Positions 16,849 through 26,308 of a stretch of 64,000 nucleotides of DNA are shown here, in pieces; position 1 is the first letter of the stretch, and each line of letters begins with the position of its first letter. The notes below the pieces were generated by a model. That model was not told the DNA's origin. It ran no database searches and saw nothing but the letters and a program-made list of their open reading frames with translations. Location: assembly GCF_046297895.1 (NCBI RefSeq), contig NZ_JBKBHC010000004.1:1-64000 (forward strand), written 5' to 3'. Made by a program: the position numbers and the translations under genes. The DNA is from Ferrovibrio sp046297895 (GTDB taxonomy: Bacteria > Pseudomonadota > Alphaproteobacteria > Ferrovibrionales > Ferrovibrionaceae).

Positions 16849-17144
16849 ACCCGCAGACCGTTTTCATCGCCATCCTCGGCGTGACCCTGCTGAATGGGTT
16901 CGTATCCCCCATGGTGCCGCTGGTCTTTGTCATGTCCCCGGTCTGGCTGCCGGAATTCGTGCCGCCGACGCGGATCGCGCTGCTTTATGGCACCTCGCTG
17001 ATCGTCTCGGTTTCCACGCTGCTGATCTCGGCCGTGCCGGCCGGGATTTTCGAGCGGCTTACCGGCCGGCAACAGACCGACATGACCTCGATGCTGGTCT
17101 GGCTGGGCGCCGCGATCCTGCTCACCCTGCCCGGGTTGCTCTGA
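16845..17144 (+). CDS. Small three-helix membrane protein, unknown function
   Basis: A 99-residue protein with hydrophobic segments at about 5-33 (VFIAILGVTLLNGFVSPMVPLVF), 43-65 (IALLYGTSLIVSVSTLLISAVPA) and 82-99. No family recognised. The loop between helices 2 and 3 is polar (FERLTGRQQTD). The ATG overlaps the stop of the preceding gene by four bases, implying translational coupling, and the next gene starts 11 bp downstream. Confidence 0.72.
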   Translation: MNPQTVFIAILGVTLLNGFVSPMVPLVFVMSPVWLPEFVPPTRIALLYGTSLIVSVSTLLISAVPAGIFERLTGRQQTDMTSMLVWLGAAILLTLPGLL

Positions 17145-17155
17145 ACCCAGTCGCC

Positions 17156-17554
17156 ATGGCCGAGCCCATCGAACAGCGGGTGCGGACATTGGCGATACAC
17201 TCGGTGGGGCGTGGTTGTTTTTTTGCCGCCCTGGCGATCTGGTGCGTGATGATCGGGCTGATCGCCGAACCGATGCAGGCCCTGAAGGCCGGGGCGATCC
17301 TCACGATGCTGACAGCCTGCGTGCTGTTGCTGAAGGCAGGGCAGGTCACGCGCAGGTCGTACAAGAAGACCGAGGTCTGGATCCTGCTGGGCCGGCAGAT
17401 CGAGCTGACGCCGGAAGTGGCGCAGCGCATCATAACGGTCACGCTGCGCGACCTGTATCTGCGGTGCACTCTCTATGCCACGGTCATCGCGGTCGTGTTC
17501 TGGCTGCTGGCGCTGGTGCTCTGGATCGGCGGCGTGAAATTCGGGCTCAGGTGA
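17156..17554 (+). CDS. Two- to four-helix membrane protein, unknown function
   Basis: A 132-residue protein with a hydrophobic pair (about 22-58, GCFFAALAIWCVMIGLIAEP and AGAILTMLTACVLLL) and another near the C-terminus (about 104-126, ATVIAVVFWLLALVLWIGGV). A cytoplasmic segment between them is basic (TRRSYKKTEVW). No family recognised. It is third in a unit with 16525 and 16845. Its last 8 bp overlap the end of the convergent histidine kinase gene, so no terminator separates the two. Confidence 0.7.
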   Translation: MAEPIEQRVRTLAIHSVGRGCFFAALAIWCVMIGLIAEPMQALKAGAILTMLTACVLLLKAGQVTRRSYKKTEVWILLGRQIELTPEVAQRIITVTLRDLYLRCTLYATVIAVVFWLLALVLWIGGVKFGLR

Positions 17555-18908
17555 GCAGACTAGCAGGAGCAGGCAGCGTAACTGTGGCGCGTAAGCCCCC
17601 GAGTTCAGAGCGGTCGAGGGTCAGGCTTCCACCATTGATACTGGCAAGATCGCTGACGATCCCAAGCCCCAGGCCCCAGCCGGGCATCGCCTCGTCGAGC
17701 CGAACGCCACGGCGGGTAACCCTGGCCGCCTGATCCGGCGAAAGCCCCGGGCCATCGTCTTCCACGCAGATTGTCAGATTGCCGGTTGCCGCAGCCGTCA
17801 CGCGGACCCGGCGGCGAGCCCATTTGCAGGCGTTTTCCATAAGATTGCCGAGCATTTCCTCCAGATCTTCGCGCCCGCCACGGAACTGGATGTCGGCGGG
17901 CACCTGAATATCGATCCCGATGCGGCGGCTGGCATGGATGCGCCCGAGCACGGCAGCGATTTCCTCGACGACAGGCCTGATCGGGATCTCGATCCCCAGC
18001 GCACGACCGGAACCCGCCGTTGCCGAGGCGCGTGCCAGATGGTGTTCGATCAGGCGGGCCATGATGCGGACCTGCTCGTCCATGATCGCCTTGTCGGATG
18101 CGGTATGCAGTTCGCTGCGCAAGACAGAAAGCGGCGTCTTCAGGCTATGGGCCAGATTGCCGACATGCGTGCGGGCGCGTTCAATCAGGTCTGCATCATG
18201 GTCCAGAACGGCATTCATCGCCTCGGCCACCGGGGCGATTTCTTGCGGGTATTTTCCGGCCAGACGCAGAGTGTCGCCGCGCCGGATTGCTGCGAGATCG
18301 GCGGTCATGATCCGCAGCGGGCTGAGACCGTAGCGGACCTGCAGAACGACGGCAAAAGCCATGCCGACGACAAACAGGCCCAATGCCGTCAGCAGCAGTA
18401 AATTGAAACTGCGGATTCGCTCATCCAGTTCGCGCCGGTCGCTGGCGACCAGAATGTGAACAGGTCCGGCAATGCCGGGAAATTGCAGGTCGCGCTCGGC
18501 CACCAGCAGCATCTCGCCGCGTGGACCGGCAATTTCATGTCGGCGCATCTCGGTGCCATCCTCATGGACGGGAAGAGTGCTGTCCCATAACGAGCGCGAG
18601 CGGATCAGGCGTCCGGAGGGCTCGGCCACCTGCCAGTACCAGCCCGAGAAAATCTGCTCGAACCGTGGATCGCCCAGCGGCCGTGTGATGACGAGGTTGC
18701 CGTCCGGGCCGATATCCGTCACCGCGCTCATGCCGCGCAGCAGGGCGTCGAGGCGCTGGCCGAATTCCTGCAACACAGACTCGCGGAATGCTGTCGTCAG
18801 GATGATGCCGCCGGTCGAGAGCAGGACAAGCATCCAGATCAGCCCGGCGCCGACCAGCCGCAGCGTGAGCGATGGTCCGCGTCCAGGCGCTTGCCCGAGG
18901 TCCGTCAT
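17547..18908 (-). CDS. Two-component sensor histidine kinase (QseC/PhoQ-like)
   Basis: A 453-residue inner-membrane sensor. TM1 lies at about 18-40 and TM2 at about 168-190, flanking a periplasmic sensor of roughly 125 residues rich in Trp (FSGWYWQVAEP). HAMP and dimerisation regions follow, with phospho-acceptor His254 in NLAHSLKTPLSVL, N-box NLMENACKWARR, and ATP-lid glycines EDDGPGLS and GWGLGLGI. It overlaps the response regulator by 4 bp. The pair with the PepSY protein faces the heme-protein operon at 19997, which it probably regulates. The signal is unknown. Confidence 0.93.
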   Translation of the reverse strand: MTDLGQAPGRGPSLTLRLVGAGLIWMLVLLSTGGIILTTAFRESVLQEFGQRLDALLRGMSAVTDIGPDGNLVITRPLGDPRFEQIFSGWYWQVAEPSGRLIRSRSLWDSTLPVHEDGTEMRRHEIAGPRGEMLLVAERDLQFPGIAGPVHILVASDRRELDERIRSFNLLLLTALGLFVVGMAFAVVLQVRYGLSPLRIMTADLAAIRRGDTLRLAGKYPQEIAPVAEAMNAVLDHDADLIERARTHVGNLAHSLKTPLSVLRSELHTASDKAIMDEQVRIMARLIEHHLARASATAGSGRALGIEIPIRPVVEEIAAVLGRIHASRRIGIDIQVPADIQFRGGREDLEEMLGNLMENACKWARRRVRVTAAATGNLTICVEDDGPGLSPDQAARVTRRGVRLDEAMPGWGLGLGIVSDLASINGGSLTLDRSELGGLRATVTLPAPASLLT

Positions 18909-19573
18909 GGCGCCGCATCCTCGGCCATGCGATAGCCCTGTCCGCGTACAGTGTGGATCAGCTCGGCCCCGAGCTTACGTCGGATGCGGCCGATCAGCAC
19001 TTCCAGAACATTGGAGTCGTTGTCGAAATGCCGGTCATAGACATGCTCGATCAGTTCGCTGCGACTGACCAGCTTGCCGGTATGATGGATCAGGTAAGAC
19101 AGGATGCGGAATTCCTGCGCCGTCAGTTGCAGCGGCACGCCGTCGAAGCTGAAGCGGCCGGACAATGTGTCGAGCCGCAGTTTGCCGCAGGCCAGTTCCG
19201 GCTGGGCATGGCCGGCGGCGCGGCGGATCAGGGCATGCAGGCGGTAGACCACTTCGTCCATCTCGAACGGCTTGGTCACATAGTCGTCGGCGCCGGCCTG
19301 AAAGCCGGCCATCTTTTCGCTCCAGCGGCTGCGCGCCGTGAGAATCAACACGGGGAAGGTCCGGCCGGCTTCGCGCCAGCGTCGCAGGATGGTGACGCCA
19401 TCAATCTTGGGCAGGCCGAGATCGAGTACGGCGGCATCGTAGGATTCCGTATCGCCCAGATGCCAGCCTTCCTCCCCGTCATAGGCGACATCGACAGCAA
19501 AGCCGGCGGCCTGCAGTGTCTGCTGCAGGCGCAGGGCCAGGGCAGGTTCATCCTCAATGACAAGAATTCTCAT
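18905..19573 (-). CDS. OmpR/QseB-family response regulator
   Basis: A 222-residue regulator. Its receiver domain has acidic pocket ED (residues 7-8), phospho-acceptor Asp51 (AVLDLGLPKIDG) and switch lysine in DYVTKPF. The C-terminal OmpR winged-helix DNA-binding domain reads LTAQEFRILSYLIHHTGKLVSRSELIEHVYDRHFDNDSNVLEVLIGRIRRKLG. The SNVLEVLIGRIRRKLG stretch is typical of the QseB/PmrA branch. Its start overlaps the PepSY gene stop and its own stop overlaps the kinase start, so all three are translationally coupled. Confidence 0.95.
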   Translation of the reverse strand: MRILVIEDEPALALRLQQTLQAAGFAVDVAYDGEEGWHLGDTESYDAAVLDLGLPKIDGVTILRRWREAGRTFPVLILTARSRWSEKMAGFQAGADDYVTKPFEMDEVVYRLHALIRRAAGHAQPELACGKLRLDTLSGRFSFDGVPLQLTAQEFRILSYLIHHTGKLVSRSELIEHVYDRHFDNDSNVLEVLIGRIRRKLGAELIHTVRGQGYRMAEDAAP

Positions 19574-19887
19574 TTGCGACGGTCGTGGCCATCCCGCTGC
19601 AGCGGCATGCCGCTCCGTGCATCATAATAAAGCTTCACAACCCGACCTTCGACGGTCAGCAGCTTGAGTTCATACACCATCCGGCCGTGCTCATGCTCCA
19701 GTTCGGCCTCGATCAACTGCCCACCATGGGTCTTTTCAGCCTCGGCCAGAATATCCCGCAAAGGCTTGATTTCACCGGATTCCACGGCGCGACGGGCGCG
19801 GTCGTGATCGGTCTCGCCAGCCGCTGCCGGATATACGGCGGGCAGCAGGATCAGTCCGGTGATGAGCAGGAAGTAGAGGATTTTCAT
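19570..19887 (-). CDS. Periplasmic PepSY-domain protein
   Basis: A 105-residue protein with a signal peptide (about residues 1-23, LITGLILLPAVYPAAAG). A single PepSY domain follows (ARRAVESGEIKPLRDILAEAEKTHGGQLIEAELEHEHGRMVYELKLLTVEGRVVKLYYDA, within residues 30-91). PepSY domains are thought to inhibit proteases or act as periplasmic sensors, and often precede QseBC-like two-component genes. It is the first gene of the operon and lies 109 bp from the divergent 19997 gene. Confidence 0.88.
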   Translation of the reverse strand: MKILYFLLITGLILLPAVYPAAAGETDHDRARRAVESGEIKPLRDILAEAEKTHGGQLIEAELEHEHGRMVYELKLLTVEGRVVKLYYDARSGMPLQRDGHDRRK

Positions 19888-19904
19888 AACGCCAGTTTAA
19901 CTGC

Positions 19905-19926
19905 GTGAAGCTGAACGGCAGATGAA
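19905..19926. promoter_or_regulatory. Putative response-regulator site in the divergent promoter
   Basis: Read on the minus strand, TTCATCTGCCG and TTCAGCTTCAC lie head to tail, giving TTCA half-sites 11 bp apart. This is the spacing bound by OmpR-family dimers. The site lies in the 109-bp gap between the PepSY/two-component operon and the cytochrome operon, so one site could control both. Confidence 0.4.
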
Positions 19927-19996
19927 TGAGCCGGTCAGACTGGGTTCAGCGGCTCAGGGGCATAATCCAGTCTGGTTGAACAATGGAGCGAAACCC

Positions 19997-20287
19997 ATGT
20001 TACGCAAGATGCTTCTTCAGGGCCTGATTGCAGCGGCCATTATCGCCGGTGCGGCCGCGGTTTATGCCGGCACGGCCGGTGATCCACCGATCCCGGAATC
20101 CGGCAAGACCCAGGCCACTCCCCATGCGACTCCGGCGGCGGTTCGAACCGATACCGGCTATCTGCAGCCCCAGACGCGCCACGCAGGCAAACATGGCGAT
20201 GATCATGACCGGGACGCCAGAGACGGTCGCAAGAAAGACCGCGCGCATCATTCGGATCGCCGTCATCGCGACCATGACGACGATTGA
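19997..20287 (+). CDS. Small secreted His/Asp-rich protein
   Basis: A 96-residue protein with a signal peptide (about 1-24, LLQGLIAAAIIAGAAAVYAG). After a Pro/Thr-rich middle it ends in a strongly charged tail of His, Asp, Arg and Lys (for example HGDDHDRDARDG and HHSDRRHRDHDDD). No family recognised. Such tails bind divalent metals or heme, or are simply disordered; the genomic position ahead of three cytochrome genes favours a metal or heme role, which is inference. The ATG at 19997 is preferred over one at 19922 because it gives a clean signal peptide. Confidence 0.7.
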   Translation: MLRKMLLQGLIAAAIIAGAAAVYAGTAGDPPIPESGKTQATPHATPAAVRTDTGYLQPQTRHAGKHGDDHDRDARDGRKKDRAHHSDRRHRDHDDD

Positions 20288-20297
20288 GGGCAGGGTC

Positions 20298-20828
20298 ATG
20301 GCGAAATTCAGCATTGCAAAACTCTCGTTGCCATTACTCCGCCTGTGGCATGCCGCTCTGGCGGGCGGCTTTCTGGTCGCCTACCTGACGGCGGATGAGG
20401 ACACCTATGCCCTGCATCTCTTCGCGGGCTACGTCGTGCTGGCGGCCATTGCTGTCCGCCTGCTGGTCGGTGTCTTCGCGCCGCCGGGCAATCTGTGGCG
20501 CCTGCCACGTCCCAGCATAACTGGCACGCTGGCCTGGTTCGGCCGCAGGCGCGGACGCAACCCGTTTTTCGCCTGGTTCGCCGTGGCGCTGCTCGGGTTT
20601 GTCGGGCTGGCGGCGGCCACCGGCGCCATTGCCGATTTCGTCACCTGGATGGAAGACCTGCATGAGGGCGTGGCGGAAACCGCGCTGTGGGTGATCTTCG
20701 GCCATATCGCCTTTGTGATCGCCATCTACAACGGCCGCCGCATCGCTGGCTGGCTTTCGCAGCGCCTGTCCGGTGGCGGCCTGTCCGGTGGCGGTTTGTC
20801 GCGCAATGGCAGGGAAGTCGTGCGATGA
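20298..20828 (+). CDS. Cytochrome b561-family membrane protein
   Basis: A 176-residue di-heme-type cytochrome b with four membrane segments. Candidate axial heme ligands are His18 (RLWHAALAGGF), His40 (YALHLFAGYVVL), His122 (EDLHEGVAETAL) and His136 (FGHIAFVIAIY), spaced as in prokaryotic b561 proteins. It should pass electrons between the quinone pool and periplasmic cytochromes c encoded by the next two genes. The C-terminus contains a small repeat (LSGGGLSGGGLS). It starts 10 bp after the His-rich gene and overlaps the DUF1924 gene by 4 bp. Confidence 0.9.
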   Translation: MAKFSIAKLSLPLLRLWHAALAGGFLVAYLTADEDTYALHLFAGYVVLAAIAVRLLVGVFAPPGNLWRLPRPSITGTLAWFGRRRGRNPFFAWFAVALLGFVGLAAATGAIADFVTWMEDLHEGVAETALWVIFGHIAFVIAIYNGRRIAGWLSQRLSGGGLSGGGLSRNGREVVR

Positions 20829-21253
20829 AATGGCGATACGGGCTTGCATTGGCCGGCGCGGTCATCATCCTGCCTCTGGCCGCATTGGCGGCCGGCAACA
20901 CGGAACGCGCCGCGATTCTGGCCGATTATGCGGCCAAGGCGCGCGCCGCCGATCCGGGCTTCGCCGGGTTCTCGGCGCAACGTGGCGCGGCGCTGTTCCG
21001 CGGCAGTTTCACCGGCGGCGATGCGCGCACGCCATCCTGCGTGTCCTGTCATACCGCCGATCCGCGTCAGCCCGGCCGCAATGCCAAGACCGGCCGGCCG
21101 ATCGACCCCGTAGCGGTTTCCGTCGATCCGCGGCGCTATACCGACGCGACCCAAGTCGACAAGCATTTCACACGCGACTGCAAAAGCGTACTTGGCCGGG
21201 ACTGCACATGGCCGGAGCGCGGCGACTACATCACCTTCATGATGGGGCAATAG
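20825..21253 (+). CDS. SHP-type (DUF1924) monoheme cytochrome c
   Basis: A 142-residue periplasmic cytochrome with a signal peptide (about 1-23, ending LAALAAG). One heme-attachment motif CVSCH is at residues 72-76, with two further cysteines (C119, C127) that could form a disulfide. The part AKARAADPGFAGFSAQRG...FRGSFTGG is typical of DUF1924, the sphaeroides-heme-protein family. These are high-spin cytochromes that bind oxygen or nitric oxide. It is coupled to b561 (ATGA overlap) and followed 2 bp later by the diheme cytochrome. Confidence 0.88.
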   Translation: MKWRYGLALAGAVIILPLAALAAGNTERAAILADYAAKARAADPGFAGFSAQRGAALFRGSFTGGDARTPSCVSCHTADPRQPGRNAKTGRPIDPVAVSVDPRRYTDATQVDKHFTRDCKSVLGRDCTWPERGDYITFMMGQ

Positions 21254-21255
21254 GG

Positions 21256-21729
21256 GTGCCCTGGTTTCCGGCCCTGATCGTCGCGGCAAGCCTGTTGGCA
21301 GCCATGCCTACGATCTCCCATGCGGGTGGAAAGCATGTCGCGCCCGTTGATGATCCCCTGATCAAGAAAGTCTGCGGCGAATGCCATATGGCATTTCCAC
21401 CGGGCCTGCTGCCGGGTCGTTCTTGGTCGGCGCTGATGCGGGACCTGTCCGACCATTTCGGCGATGAGATCGTCCTGCCCGCAGCACAGGCCACGCAAAT
21501 CGAGGCTTATCTGGTCAGCCAGGCTGGCGATGCCGCCGCCGGCCGCGGGTTGCGTGACTTCATGCGCTGGGTGGCGCCGACGGGAGTGCCGCGCAGGATC
21601 ACGGAGAATTCGGCTTTCCTGCGCGAGCATGATTTTCCTGACCGTGTTTGGCGTAATCCGAAGGTGGTCACCAAATCGAACTGCCCGGCCTGCCATGCAG
21701 GCGCCAGTCAGGGATGGTTCGATGATTAA
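21256..21729 (+). CDS. Diheme cytochrome c (DHC type)
   Basis: A 157-residue periplasmic cytochrome starting with GTG. It has a signal peptide (about 1-24) and two heme motifs, CGECH (40-44) and CPACH (143-147). The region HMAFPPGLLPGRSWSALMRDLSDHFG is characteristic of DHC, the known electron donor to SHP. The b561-SHP-DHC order reproduces the cluster described in Rhodobacter and Shewanella. No other start fits between the previous stop and the first heme motif as well as the GTG at 21256. Confidence 0.88.
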   Translation: MPWFPALIVAASLLAAMPTISHAGGKHVAPVDDPLIKKVCGECHMAFPPGLLPGRSWSALMRDLSDHFGDEIVLPAAQATQIEAYLVSQAGDAAAGRGLRDFMRWVAPTGVPRRITENSAFLREHDFPDRVWRNPKVVTKSNCPACHAGASQGWFDD

Positions 21730-21735
21730 GGCCGC

Positions 21736-22035
21736 TTACTGATCCGACCACTTGCCCGGCATCGCCGGCGGGGTTTGGCCCGGCGCATGATGAGGCAGGG
21801 CCTCGAACCGGTCGGCATTCGGGCAGAAACGGCGGTAGCCGTCATCGGTCGCCCCGGCCTCGAACCAGCGCTGGCATTCATCGGCGTTGCGACAGAAGAA
21901 GCAGGCGCGCGCCGCGCCGCCCAGCTTTGTGCCCAGCGCGACCAGGGCCGAGGCCTCCAGATCCACGTTCAGGCGATCCATCATCCTCTGCATCAGGCCG
22001 GCGCGGCGGTCGATGGCATTGCACAGGGTGTCCAT
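21736..22035 (-). CDS. DUF6455-like cysteine-containing protein
   Basis: A 99-residue cytoplasmic protein resembling the DUF6455 family of alphaproteobacteria. It has cysteines C45 and C48 (ACFFCRN), C54 (ECQRWF) and C71 (FCPNA), spaced so that they could bind a metal, plus a separate C5. No function is established. It converges with the diheme cytochrome gene with only 6 bp between stops. Confidence 0.75.
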   Translation of the reverse strand: MDTLCNAIDRRAGLMQRMMDRLNVDLEASALVALGTKLGGAARACFFCRNADECQRWFEAGATDDGYRRFCPNADRFEALPHHAPGQTPPAMPGKWSDQ

Positions 22036-22152
22036 GGCCGGGTCCTCCTCGTGAAATCGTTGGAGGCCAGCCTATTCCTTCCCCGCGACCCGGCTTTGCG
22101 CTGGATCAACAAAGGGCCTCATGCCGGAGCGGGATGATGGCGAAGGGGGGAA

Positions 22153-22229
22153 TGGTGGGCCCGGCAGGACTTGAACCTGCAACCAGACCGTTATGAGCGG
22201 CCGGCTCTAACCAGTTGAGCTACAGGCCC
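22153..22229 (-). tRNA. tRNA-Ile(CAU), lysidine-type
   Basis: A 77-nt cloverleaf with encoded CCA. Acceptor GGGCCTG pairs with CGGGCCC, D-stem GCTC/GAGC, anticodon stem GGCCG/CGGTC with loop CTCATAA (anticodon CAU), and T-arm CAGG-TTCAAGT-CCTG. CAU could mean Met. However, the acceptor has C4-G69 and C5-G68, the pairs that TilS uses to recognise tRNA-Ile2, and the T-loop context TTCAAGTCC matches E. coli ileX. So it most likely reads AUA after lysidine modification. Confidence 0.88.
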
Positions 22230-22275
22230 CACCTGTTCCGGGCGGTGCAGCCCGAAAAGCATTCCGGAAAACGGA

Positions 22276-22294
22276 CGCCCCGGGTGTCGGGGCG
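22276..22294 (-). terminator. Hairpin downstream of rpoD
   Basis: CGCCCCG (22276-22282) pairs with CGGGGCG (22288-22294) around a 5-nt loop, just 3' of the rpoD stop on the minus strand. It is followed by a short TTTT within TCCGTTTTCC. The U-tract is weak, so termination may be partial. Confidence 0.5.
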
Positions 22295-22300
22295 CCGGTC

Positions 22301-24352
<2,052 letters not shown>

Positions 24353-24412
24353 GCCGGTTCCTAACTCGTCCTGTCTCTAAAAAACACAAAGCCGCCCCGT
24401 CGAGGGAACGGC

Positions 24413-26239
24413 TCATTCCGTATCCGATGCCGAAACCTGGCTGCGCGCCGAACCGACCTCTGCCTTCAGGGCCACGAAACGCTGCCATGCCTCGGGGTTG
24501 GTATTATTCGCCAGCTCGGCTTCCGCTGCCGCCAGCTCCTGTTCCAGTTCTGCCAACCGGTAACGCTGCACGGCCTGCCACCACCCTCGCTCTACCTTGT
24601 CCGGTGGGGTCTCGCTGCGCGCAAACGGCTCCAGAATCCGCCCGGCCTCGCCAGTCACAAGGTCGAGTTGAGCGCCGAGTCCTCGCTGCCTGAGATGGGT
24701 TGCGAAGGCCTCGCCGTCAAGACCCGGATGGCGGGAGGCTTCTTCTAGAATCCGGCTCTTAAGGCTGTCAAGCGGCCCAGGGGGAAAGGCCAGGGCGGCA
24801 AAGGCCTCGCCATGCTCCTCCAGCAGCCAGGGATGGGCCAGCACGGCGGCCAGCAGGGCCTTCTCGGTACGCCCCTGGCTGGAGGCCACGGGGCCGCGGA
24901 AACCCTCCTGCTGCTGGGGCCTGCCGTTGGGGAAGCCCGGGCGGCTTCGCGGCGACCAGGTCCGGGGCGGGGGGGCGAACAGGGTTCTCAGGCGGCTGCG
25001 GAAATGGTCGCGGTAGTGGTTCTGGACAGCCGGATTCCTGATCTGGTTGGCCAGGCCGAACAGGGCGGCTTCCAGGGCGGCCCGGCGCTCCGGGGTGTCC
25101 AGCGGCCGGCCCTCGGTTTCCTTGCGCCAGAGGATGTCGGCCATGGGCAGGGCAGCGGCCAGCACCTCTTCCATGGCCTGGCGGCCCTGGCTGCGCACCA
25201 GATCGTCCGGATCCTGGCCGGCCGGCAGAATGGCGAAGCGGAAGGAATGGCCGGGTTCCAGCAGGGGCAGGGCGCGGTCGGCGGCGCGCATGGCGGCCCG
25301 GATGCCGGCATTGTCGCCGTCGAAGCACAGGATCGGTTCGGCACAGAGGCGCCAGAGCAAGGCGATCTGCTCCTCGGTCAGCGCCGTGCCCAGCGGCGCC
25401 ACGGCGTGCTCGATGCCGGCCTGGGCCAGGGCGATCACGTCCATGTAGCCCTCCACCACCACGACGGTGCCGCTTTCGCGCGCCGCCTCGCGGGCCAGGG
25501 CGTGGTTGTAGAGATTGCGGCCCTTGTGGAACAGCAGCGTCTCGGGCGAATTGAGGTATTTCGCCGGGGCGTCGGCATCCAGCGCGCGGCCGCCGAAGGC
25601 GATCACCCGGCCGCGCCGGTCGCCGATGGGAAACATCACGCGGTGGCGGAAGCGGTCATAGCTCGGGCCGCCGTCGTCCGGCTTGATCAGCAGTCCGGCC
25701 TCGATCAGCAGTGGTTCGGGCAGGCCGCGCGCCAGCAGCGCCTCTTTCAGGGCGGTTCGGCTCTGCGGGGCATAGCCGATGCGAAAACGCTCGATGGTTT
25801 CGGGTTTCAGGCCGCGTTTCTGAATATATGCCCGCGCCTCGGCGCCAACGCCGGCCTGGAACTGGGCCTGGAACCACTTGGCGGCCTCTTCCATCGCCTT
25901 GCCCAGGGTGGCGACCTGGTCGGCCTTCTGGCGGTCTTCCGGCCGCACCTGTGGCACGGCCAGGCCGGCTTCCTGGGCCAGTTGCTCGACGGCCTCGGGA
26001 AAAGCCAGGCCGCTGTTGCGCATGACGAAGCCGATCACGTCGCCATGGGCGCCGCAGCCGAAGCAGTGGAAAAAGCCCTTGTCGTCGTTGACCGTGAAGG
26101 AGGGCGATTTTTCATTGTGGAAGGGGCAGAGGCCAGTGAATTCACGGCCGCGCTTGATCAGGCGGACCGAACGGCCGACCACGCCCGACAGCGGCAGCCG
26201 GTTGCGCAGTTCCTCAAGAAAGGAATCGGGAAACGCCAT
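24413..26239 (-). CDS. dnaG: DNA primase
   Basis: A 608-residue primase that makes RNA primers at the replication fork. The CHC2 zinc finger is C38-x2-H41-x17-C59-x2-C62 (GLCPFHNEKSPSF...FHCFGCGAHGD). The primase core has DRFRHRVMFPIGDRRGRVIAFGGR, and the TOPRIM motifs are VVVVEGYMDVIAL and LCFDGDNAGIRAA. The C-terminal region (about 440-608) is the helicase-binding domain, which diverges in sequence as usual. It lies between yqeY (69-bp gap) and rpoD, the normal alphaproteobacterial macromolecular-synthesis arrangement. Confidence 0.98.
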   Translation of the reverse strand: MAFPDSFLEELRNRLPLSGVVGRSVRLIKRGREFTGLCPFHNEKSPSFTVNDDKGFFHCFGCGAHGDVIGFVMRNSGLAFPEAVEQLAQEAGLAVPQVRPEDRQKADQVATLGKAMEEAAKWFQAQFQAGVGAEARAYIQKRGLKPETIERFRIGYAPQSRTALKEALLARGLPEPLLIEAGLLIKPDDGGPSYDRFRHRVMFPIGDRRGRVIAFGGRALDADAPAKYLNSPETLLFHKGRNLYNHALAREAARESGTVVVVEGYMDVIALAQAGIEHAVAPLGTALTEEQIALLWRLCAEPILCFDGDNAGIRAAMRAADRALPLLEPGHSFRFAILPAGQDPDDLVRSQGRQAMEEVLAAALPMADILWRKETEGRPLDTPERRAALEAALFGLANQIRNPAVQNHYRDHFRSRLRTLFAPPPRTWSPRSRPGFPNGRPQQQEGFRGPVASSQGRTEKALLAAVLAHPWLLEEHGEAFAALAFPPGPLDSLKSRILEEASRHPGLDGEAFATHLRQRGLGAQLDLVTGEAGRILEPFARSETPPDKVERGWWQAVQRYRLAELEQELAAAEAELANNTNPEAWQRFVALKAEVGSARSQVSASDTE

Positions 26240-26308
26240 GCTTCTCCCTGCGCCGATTCTGCCTGTTTCCGGCCGCCCGGTGATCCGACTCGGACGACTC
26301 GGGCGGGG

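Noticed and set aside
22153..22229. tRNA-Met for the CAU tRNA
   Set aside because: C4-G69 and C5-G68 and similarity to ileX favour lysidine-modified tRNA-Ile; elongator Met tRNAs have a different acceptor stem.
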